Part shown: positions 6,377-10,640 of the stretch, in pieces
How positions within the stretch are numbered: position 1 is the first letter of the stretch
Layout: each line of letters opens with the position of its first letter
Assembly: GCA_016937725.1 (NCBI GenBank)
Contig: JAFGVZ010000243.1
Coordinates: forward strand, 1 to 10,640
DNA length: 10,640 nt
Source: Paracoccaceae bacterium
GTDB lineage: Bacteria; Pseudomonadota; Alphaproteobacteria; Rhodobacterales; Rhodobacteraceae
Direction: 5' to 3'
Translations under genes and position numbers: made by a program
Notes under the pieces: model-generated
Told to the model about the DNA's origin: nothing
Database searches by the model: none
The model's input: the letters and a program-made list of their open reading frames with translations, nothing else

Positions 6377-7063
6377 ATGTTCCTTGTTACGAAATCCACG
6401 ATCGCCAACCGGGGCGCGCTGCATATCCGGCAGGTGCCGCGCAAATTCATGGGGCGCACGGCACTTTGGCCGCGCGGTGGCAGCCTTGGCCTTTGGGCGC
6501 GGCTGGTCTTCGAGGTGGAATTCCTGCGCTATATGGTGGCGCTCATGCCCTTCGTGGTGGCCACGCTCATCTGGCGCGACTATGCGCTGGCCATCGCGCA
6601 AGCGCCGATCCCCATGCTGATCCTGATCTATCTGGTCGAGGCGCGGCTCTTGCGTGTGCCGCCCGGTCAGCGCGCAGGGCTGGTGTCAGAGGCCGAGGCC
6701 GAACGCGGGCTGGACCTGCTGCGCGACCGCGCACGCACCATCCTGACCAAGATCGCTGCCGGGCGCGGGGTCGAGGCAGGACGCTTGCATCTGGTGATCG
6801 AGCAGTCTGAGATGTTGCGCATCACGCCGCTGTCGCTTGTCTCGGTCCAGTCGGACGATGGCCCCGCCATTCTGGACCTGACACGCGATGAACGCGCGCT
6901 GGTGCAAGGCACGCTGTTTCAGCCGCCCCTGACAGAGCGAGATTTGCAAAAGATCAGTTTGGCGCGCAAGATTGCCGTGCACGATATCGGGCTGGAGGCG
7001 CGCGAGGTATCCGCCCATGCGCGGCTGGCGGCCATGATGGCCGCGCGTTCAGCCAGCCAGTGA
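6377..7063 (+). CDS. Membrane protein of unknown function
   Basis: A 228-residue protein with no family I recognise. Residues 1-40 are basic (nine Arg/Lys). Two hydrophobic segments follow at about 50-66 and 71-88, joined by a short WRDYA loop, making a helical hairpin in the inner membrane with both ends in the cytoplasm by the positive-inside rule. The rest (90-228) is soluble and charged, with a helix at 103-130 and a mixed region at 137-182 (LHLVIEQ, ITPLSLVSVQSDDGPAILDL). It starts 30 bases after the RNase H-like gene and has no clear ribosome binding site. Its 3' end overlaps the convergent VWA gene by 15 bases. GC and codon use match the neighbours, so this looks like a resident lineage-specific gene. 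Confidence 0.75.
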   Translation: MFLVTKSTIANRGALHIRQVPRKFMGRTALWPRGGSLGLWARLVFEVEFLRYMVALMPFVVATLIWRDYALAIAQAPIPMLILIYLVEARLLRVPPGQRAGLVSEAEAERGLDLLRDRARTILTKIAAGRGVEAGRLHLVIEQSEMLRITPLSLVSVQSDDGPAILDLTRDERALVQGTLFQPPLTERDLQKISLARKIAVHDIGLEAREVSAHARLAAMMAARSASQ

Positions 7064-8278
7064 CAGCACATGCCCGAACGACGCTTGCTTCGGGTCGGGT
7101 TGCGGCGCGGCCCAGATGACCGGGAAAGGCGGGCGCGGGCCGGTCGGCCCGTCCATGTCGGACAGGATGATAAGGGCCGAGGGGGCAAGCTCCCCTGCGC
7201 GCGCAATCACGGGGCGAAAATCGGTGCCGCCGCCTTGCGGCAGGTCCAGCGCGGCAAGCGTTGCGCGGGCAGTGGCGGGGTCGAGGGACATGTCATGGTG
7301 CAACCCTTCGTCGAATGTCAGCAGATGCAAGCTGGCCTGAACCCGCAGCGCAATCGTCTGCACCTCGGCCAGCAGCAGACGCAGAGTGTCATCGGCCAAA
7401 GACGCCGAACAATCCAAGCCCAGCACAATGCGCGGGGCTGTGCCCTGCCAGCGCGTGCGGGGCTGGAACGGCGGAAGGGGTGCGCCAATTTGCACCGCCC
7501 GCCCGGCCCCAGCCAGCCATGCGCGCGAGGGGCGCAAGGGCACGGGTTCAGGGCGGTGCAAAGTGGCGCGCGCCAGCAGGCGGCGCAAGACAACCTCCCA
7601 CGGGATGCGCGGCGCGGGCAGGTCAGCCATACGCCGCCCCAGCACGCCCAGCCCGAACCCCGCCGCCGCCCCTGCCGCCATGGCGCGAGCCAGATGCGCG
7701 CGCCATTCGGCTTCGCCCGTGCCACCCTTATCCTTGCCTTGACCGGCCCCATCGCCGCCGCCGGGGCGCAGGTCGGGCTTTTGCCCATCCTCCTGCGCCT
7801 GCCTGCGCGCGCGGCCTGCGCCTTCTGGCGTGTCGGCCATGCGCCGATAGAGCCGCTCGCAATCCCAATCGGCCAGCCCGCCTTGTTCGTTCAACCGCCC
7901 GAGCAATTTCGACAGGGTCAGCGCCGGACGCGGCAGCGCATGGCCCGCCTGCACGATGGCCTCGTTCACGATGGCGTCCGATGCAATCTGCCACAGATCG
8001 GGCGCGAAACCGTCGCCCAGACGCGCGGCCATGACGGCCATACGGTCGGAATGTTGCAAAGCCACATGCAGAATGTGATGGCCCGCCAGCCCGATTTGCT
8101 CATGCGGCGGCAGCGCGGCAAAGTCTGGCCCATAGCGAATGACACTCCCCGTGGTTTCCGCCGCCGCCTCCAACCCGTCCGCATCGCGATGCTGGCACCA
8201 TAACGACAAGGCCGCCAGCGCCGGGTCGCGTTCGGTCAGCGCTTGCAGCGCACGGGTCGCGCGTTTGGAATGGGTCAT
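7049..8278 (-). CDS. VWA-domain protein with N-terminal metallopeptidase-like domain (DUF2201 type)
   Basis: A 409-residue cytoplasmic protein with the layout of DUF2201 proteins. The N-terminal putative metallopeptidase-like domain (about 10-150) contains GHHILHVALQH at 66-76 and a DAIVNEA step at 101-107. A low-complexity Gly/Asp/Lys linker spans 163-190, and a C-terminal von Willebrand A domain runs from about 282 to 409. The VWA metal site (MIDAS) is complete: DCSAS (D289, S291, S293), T352 in GGGTDF, and D374 in ILSDMDG. The N-terminal motif reads H-H-x-x-H where HExxH would be expected, so zinc-protease activity is doubtful. The start ATG overlaps the stop of the upstream MoxR gene (ATGA), which implies coupled translation. 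Known MoxR-VWA pairs (RavA-ViaA, CoxD-CoxE) mature or remodel partner enzymes; the target here is unknown. Confidence 0.9.
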   Translation of the reverse strand: MTHSKRATRALQALTERDPALAALSLWCQHRDADGLEAAAETTGSVIRYGPDFAALPPHEQIGLAGHHILHVALQHSDRMAVMAARLGDGFAPDLWQIASDAIVNEAIVQAGHALPRPALTLSKLLGRLNEQGGLADWDCERLYRRMADTPEGAGRARRQAQEDGQKPDLRPGGGDGAGQGKDKGGTGEAEWRAHLARAMAAGAAAGFGLGVLGRRMADLPAPRIPWEVVLRRLLARATLHRPEPVPLRPSRAWLAGAGRAVQIGAPLPPFQPRTRWQGTAPRIVLGLDCSASLADDTLRLLLAEVQTIALRVQASLHLLTFDEGLHHDMSLDPATARATLAALDLPQGGGTDFRPVIARAGELAPSALIILSDMDGPTGPRPPFPVIWAAPQPDPKQASFGHVLSLAG

Positions 8279-9378
8279 TCCAGCCCCGCCGCGCGCCGCT
8301 CCTCGGCATAGGCGGCATAGGCGGGCGAGTCGAGGAACGCCCCTGCCATGTCATTGTCCAGCGCCTTGCGGATCAGCATTTCAAACCCATGGGCGCCCAG
8401 TTCGGCCAAGGGCATGGCGTTGAAGGGCGCACCCTTCAGCGCCCGCGCTTCAGCCATGATTTCAATACACTTGCCCATATTGCCCGCATCCGCCCGCGCC
8501 ACCAGCGCATAAATGAGCGCGGTCATCCCGTGCATCGACGGTGGGTAAAGCGCCAGCCTTGCTTTCCCACTTGCCTCCAACAGGTCGTCAATCTGCACGG
8601 TCGCCGCGATCTCATCCGCGATCAGCAGGAATTCGGCGGCCACCGCTTCGCCCAGCACGCCGCCAATGGCAGTGTTGCGCAAAGCGCGGTCTGGCAGCGC
8701 CCGCATCAGCGCCGAGACCCGCGCCCAAGATCGGGGCGTGCAAGCGATCATATCGCCCCGGCGCAAGGCGGCCTCGCCCGTGTCCAGCAAATCGGGGCGT
8801 GTGCGAATGAAGGCAATCACCGCCGGGTCCAGCCCCTGCGGCACCGCGTAGCCTTGCAGCCAATCGCCCGCCTCTGCCACAAGGTTCAGATGCACCAGAC
8901 GGTCCGACAGCGCAGACCCCATTTCATAGGCAATCGCGCCATCCTCGACGCTGTTGCCCGCCGCGACCACGAAACAGCTATCGGGCAAACGATGCGGCCC
9001 GACGCGGCGTTCCTGCAATAGGCCGTAAACAGTCGGCTGCAACTGAGGCGCGGCGGCGGTCAATTCATCCAGAAACAGCACCGAAGGCGCGGTCGGGTCA
9101 TCCGGTAAATCCTCTGGCCGAAACCAGATGGTGCGCTGGCGCTCCATGTCGAAAAACGGCAGTCCGCGCAGGTCTTGCGGCTCTATCGTGGTCAGGCGCA
9201 GGTCGTAAAGCCGCGCGCCGATGCGGTCGGCCAAGATCTGCACAATCTCGGTTTTCCCAATGCCGGGGCGGCCATGCAGCATCCAACTTGCGGTCAGCGC
9301 GCCAGTGGCTTGCGCCTGCCAGCCAGCCAAAAGCAACTCCAGCGCGCGGCCGGTTGTGATCGGGGGTGCATTGACCAT
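8275..9378 (-). CDS. MoxR-type AAA+ ATPase
   Basis: A 367-residue AAA+ ATPase of the MoxR branch. Visible parts are Walker A GRPGIGKT (36-43), Walker B LFLDE (101-105), sensor 1 N142 in VVAAGNSVED, a probable arginine finger at R160 (SALSDRLVHL), and sensor 2 R216 (CTPRSWAR). The lid and C-terminal region are helical. It should hydrolyse ATP as a hexameric ring and work with the VWA protein encoded immediately downstream (4-base overlap). The start at 9378 is chosen because AAGG lies 6 bases before the ATG; an in-frame start at 9438 would add 20 residues lacking family character. It follows the helix-hairpin-helix membrane gene by 63 bases on the same strand. The family is certain; the substrate complex is not known. 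Confidence 0.93.
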   Translation of the reverse strand: MVNAPPITTGRALELLLAGWQAQATGALTASWMLHGRPGIGKTEIVQILADRIGARLYDLRLTTIEPQDLRGLPFFDMERQRTIWFRPEDLPDDPTAPSVLFLDELTAAAPQLQPTVYGLLQERRVGPHRLPDSCFVVAAGNSVEDGAIAYEMGSALSDRLVHLNLVAEAGDWLQGYAVPQGLDPAVIAFIRTRPDLLDTGEAALRRGDMIACTPRSWARVSALMRALPDRALRNTAIGGVLGEAVAAEFLLIADEIAATVQIDDLLEASGKARLALYPPSMHGMTALIYALVARADAGNMGKCIEIMAEARALKGAPFNAMPLAELGAHGFEMLIRKALDNDMAGAFLDSPAYAAYAEERRAAGLE

Positions 9379-9402
9379 GGTTTGCCTTTCGCCACTCTGC
9401 CA

Positions 9403-9421
9403 CGGGCCTGAATATGGCCCG
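9403..9421 (-). other. Small hairpin between the HhH membrane gene and the MoxR gene
   Basis: CGGGCC (9403-9408) and GGCCCG (9416-9421) form a 6-bp stem around a 7-base loop. The hairpin lies in the 63-base gap just before the MoxR ribosome binding site as read on the minus strand. No U-run follows, so it is more likely an intercistronic processing or stability element than a terminator. The stem is short, so this is weak evidence. Confidence 0.3.
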
Positions 9422-9441
9422 CGACATTGGCGCAGCAAGGA

Positions 9442-10083
9442 TCAAGCGGGTGGTTTCGAGGGCGAGTCTTCCGCCAACTTCGCAGCCTGCGAAATCCAGT
9501 TGTCGCGGTCGATCCGGCCTTTGAAGCTTAGATAGCCATCGACCCAATCCACTTCGGCCCGTGTCCATTTGGCAATCTGCCAGAAATGATAGAACCCCAG
9601 CGCGTTCAGCTTGCCTTCCAGCACCGGGCCAACGCCGCTGATGCGTTTCAGATCATCCGCCGCACCCACGGGGGCATCCAGACCCTTGGGTTGCGAAGGT
9701 TCGACATCGGCGCTTTCCACTTCGGCGCTCTCCGCAGGGGCGGCGGCCATCGGGGCGGGCGCGTCTTCTGCGACAGGCGCCGGTTCGGCAGCATGGGGTT
9801 CAGGGGCATCAGCCGCACTTGGAGCGGTGGCCACAGCAGAGGTTACAGCGGGCGCGACCGACGGGGCTGCCACACGCGGCGCGGGGGCCGCCCCCTTGGG
9901 CGCGCTTTCCGCCAGCGTGAAGATCACACCCACGATCAATGCCACCACAGCCCCGACCGCGACCGCGGCAATCGCGCCAAGGTCCAGCGGGATAAGCGAG
10001 ACGCCAAACATCAGCGCGCCCGCGCCTATGGCGATGGCCCAACCATGTAGCGGCGGCGCTTCCTTGAATTCCGAATGTGCCAT
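9442..10083 (-). CDS. Membrane-anchored protein with C-terminal helix-hairpin-helix domain
   Basis: A 213-residue protein in three parts. Two adjacent transmembrane helices (about 13-31 and 36-57) form an anchor. An Ala/Pro/Glu-rich flexible linker runs from 60 to 140. The compact C-terminal domain (143-205) begins DDLKRISGVGPVLEGKLNALG, a classic helix-hairpin-helix with the GVGP turn, and continues FYHFWQIAKWT and VDGYLSFKGRIDRDNW. This same domain is known in Rhodobacteraceae as a C-terminal tail of NuoE (complex I) and on other proteins; here it stands on a membrane anchor. HhH domains often bind DNA, but this subtype may mediate protein contacts. If the N-terminus is inside, the domain faces the cytoplasm. 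A GGGAGGA site 10-11 bases before the ATG supports the start. The gene lies 35 bases after dxs on the same strand. Function is unknown. Confidence 0.85.
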   Translation of the reverse strand: MAHSEFKEAPPLHGWAIAIGAGALMFGVSLIPLDLGAIAAVAVGAVVALIVGVIFTLAESAPKGAAPAPRVAAPSVAPAVTSAVATAPSAADAPEPHAAEPAPVAEDAPAPMAAAPAESAEVESADVEPSQPKGLDAPVGAADDLKRISGVGPVLEGKLNALGFYHFWQIAKWTRAEVDWVDGYLSFKGRIDRDNWISQAAKLAEDSPSKPPA

Positions 10084-10118
10084 TTAATTCAATTCCTCCC
10101 TGTCGTTTTGGTTGCGGG

Positions 10119-10640
10119 TCAGGCGCGCAAAGCCTGCGTCTTGCCCGCCGGAAAGGCCTCTAGCCCCAAGGCTTGCAAAGCCGTTCCAGCAATGTCGCGC
10201 GCGCTGAGCCCTGCCTGAGCATACATCACTTCCGGGCTGGCCTGTTCAATAAATCTGTCGGCCAAGGTCATCGTGCGCAGCACGGCCCCCGATTGCAACT
10301 GCCCGGAATTGGCCAAGTAATGCAAAACATGCGCCCCAAAGCCGCCCTGTGCGCCTTGTTCGACCGTGATAACTGCCGCATGGTGGCGCACAAGCTGGTC
10401 GATCAGCGCATGGTCAAGCGGCTTGGCGAACCGGGCATCGGCAACCGTGCAGGTGATGCCACGCGCGGCCAAAGCCTCGGCGGCCAGACGCACTTCGGCC
10501 AGATGCGCGCCGAAGGACAGAAAGGCCACATGCTCGCCCTCGGCCACGATGCGGCCCTTGCCGATTTCCAGAACCTCTGGCCGCTCGGGCATGGTCACGC
10601 CCACCCCGTTGCCGCGCGGGTAGCGCAGGGCAATGGGGCC
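10119..10640 (-). CDS. dxs: 1-deoxy-D-xylulose-5-phosphate synthase, C-terminal part (5' end beyond window)
   Basis: The last 173 residues of an enzyme normally about 640 residues long; the gene enters from the right edge. The full enzyme condenses pyruvate and glyceraldehyde-3-phosphate with thiamine diphosphate, the first step of the MEP isoprenoid pathway (for carotenoids, quinones and bacteriochlorophyll precursors in this group). The visible part is the transketolase C-terminal domain. It starts IALRYPRGNGVGV, continues with LEIGKGR and the signature VADARFAKPLDHALI, then ITVEQGAQGGFGAHVLHYL, and ends with DRFIEQASPEVMYAQAGL. All are typical Dxs landmarks, with no break. The stop is 35 bases upstream of the HhH membrane gene, without a terminator-like hairpin, so read-through transcription is likely. 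Confidence 0.96.
   Translation of the reverse strand, partial: GPIALRYPRGNGVGVTMPERPEVLEIGKGRIVAEGEHVAFLSFGAHLAEVRLAAEALAARGITCTVADARFAKPLDHALIDQLVRHHAAVITVEQGAQGGFGAHVLHYLANSGQLQSGAVLRTMTLADRFIEQASPEVMYAQAGLSARDIAGTALQALGLEAFPAGKTQALRA

Noticed and set aside
7070..8203. Plus-strand open frame of about 380 codons opposite the VWA gene
   Set aside because: The minus strand encodes a protein with a full MIDAS site and an ATGA overlap with MoxR; the plus frame is Arg/Gln/His-rich antisense.
8389..9021. Plus-strand open frame of 210 codons opposite the MoxR gene
   Set aside because: Antisense shadow of a well-supported AAA+ ATPase.

Overview
The window looks like a chromosomal segment of a GC-rich alphaproteobacterium, most likely Rhodobacteraceae. 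Evidence for this is the high GC and codon choice of most genes, the rhodobacterial style of the dxs C-terminus, and a membrane-anchored copy of the small helix-hairpin-helix domain familiar from NuoE tails in this family. No rRNA, tRNA, insertion sequence, CRISPR array or phage gene was seen. Coding density is high. The only gaps above 100 bases are 1466-1631 and 3918-4076, and both are described below.

Left part (1-4733, all plus strand). A 479-residue leucine-rich-repeat protein carries four 22-residue repeats and a hydrophobic, glycine-rich C-terminus. It is followed by a 166-base gap rich in inverted repeats, then by a complete molybdenum hydroxylase large subunit of the form II CoxL-like type. 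That enzyme has no small (2Fe-2S) or medium (FAD) subunit gene beside it. Next comes a 218-residue protein of unknown function with clearly lower GC and a HEPN-like R-N-x3-H motif. The repeat block of the first gene and the whole 218-residue gene differ in composition from the housekeeping-type genes, so acquisition from elsewhere is plausible for both.

Middle (4776-7063). A minus-strand LysE/ArgO-type amino-acid exporter is divergent from a plus-strand pair. The pair consists of a protein that resembles RNase H-like DUF429 proteins and, 30 bases later, an unrecognised membrane protein.

Right part (7049-10640, all minus strand, so read right to left). The C-terminal 173 residues of 1-deoxy-D-xylulose-5-phosphate synthase (dxs) run in from the right edge. 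Then come a two-helix membrane anchor with a long Ala/Pro linker and a C-terminal helix-hairpin-helix domain, a MoxR-type AAA+ ATPase, and a VWA protein with an N-terminal metallopeptidase-like domain. The last two overlap by ATGA and are surely co-translated. MoxR-VWA pairs generally act as chaperones that mature or insert cofactors into target complexes.

The most interesting points are the low-GC gene with the HEPN-like motif, the orphan CoxL-like subunit, the VWA protein whose HExxH motif reads HHxxH, the LRR protein with a membrane-like tail, and the competing hairpins ahead of the CoxL-like gene. No complete new system is evident, and links between these genes are inference.
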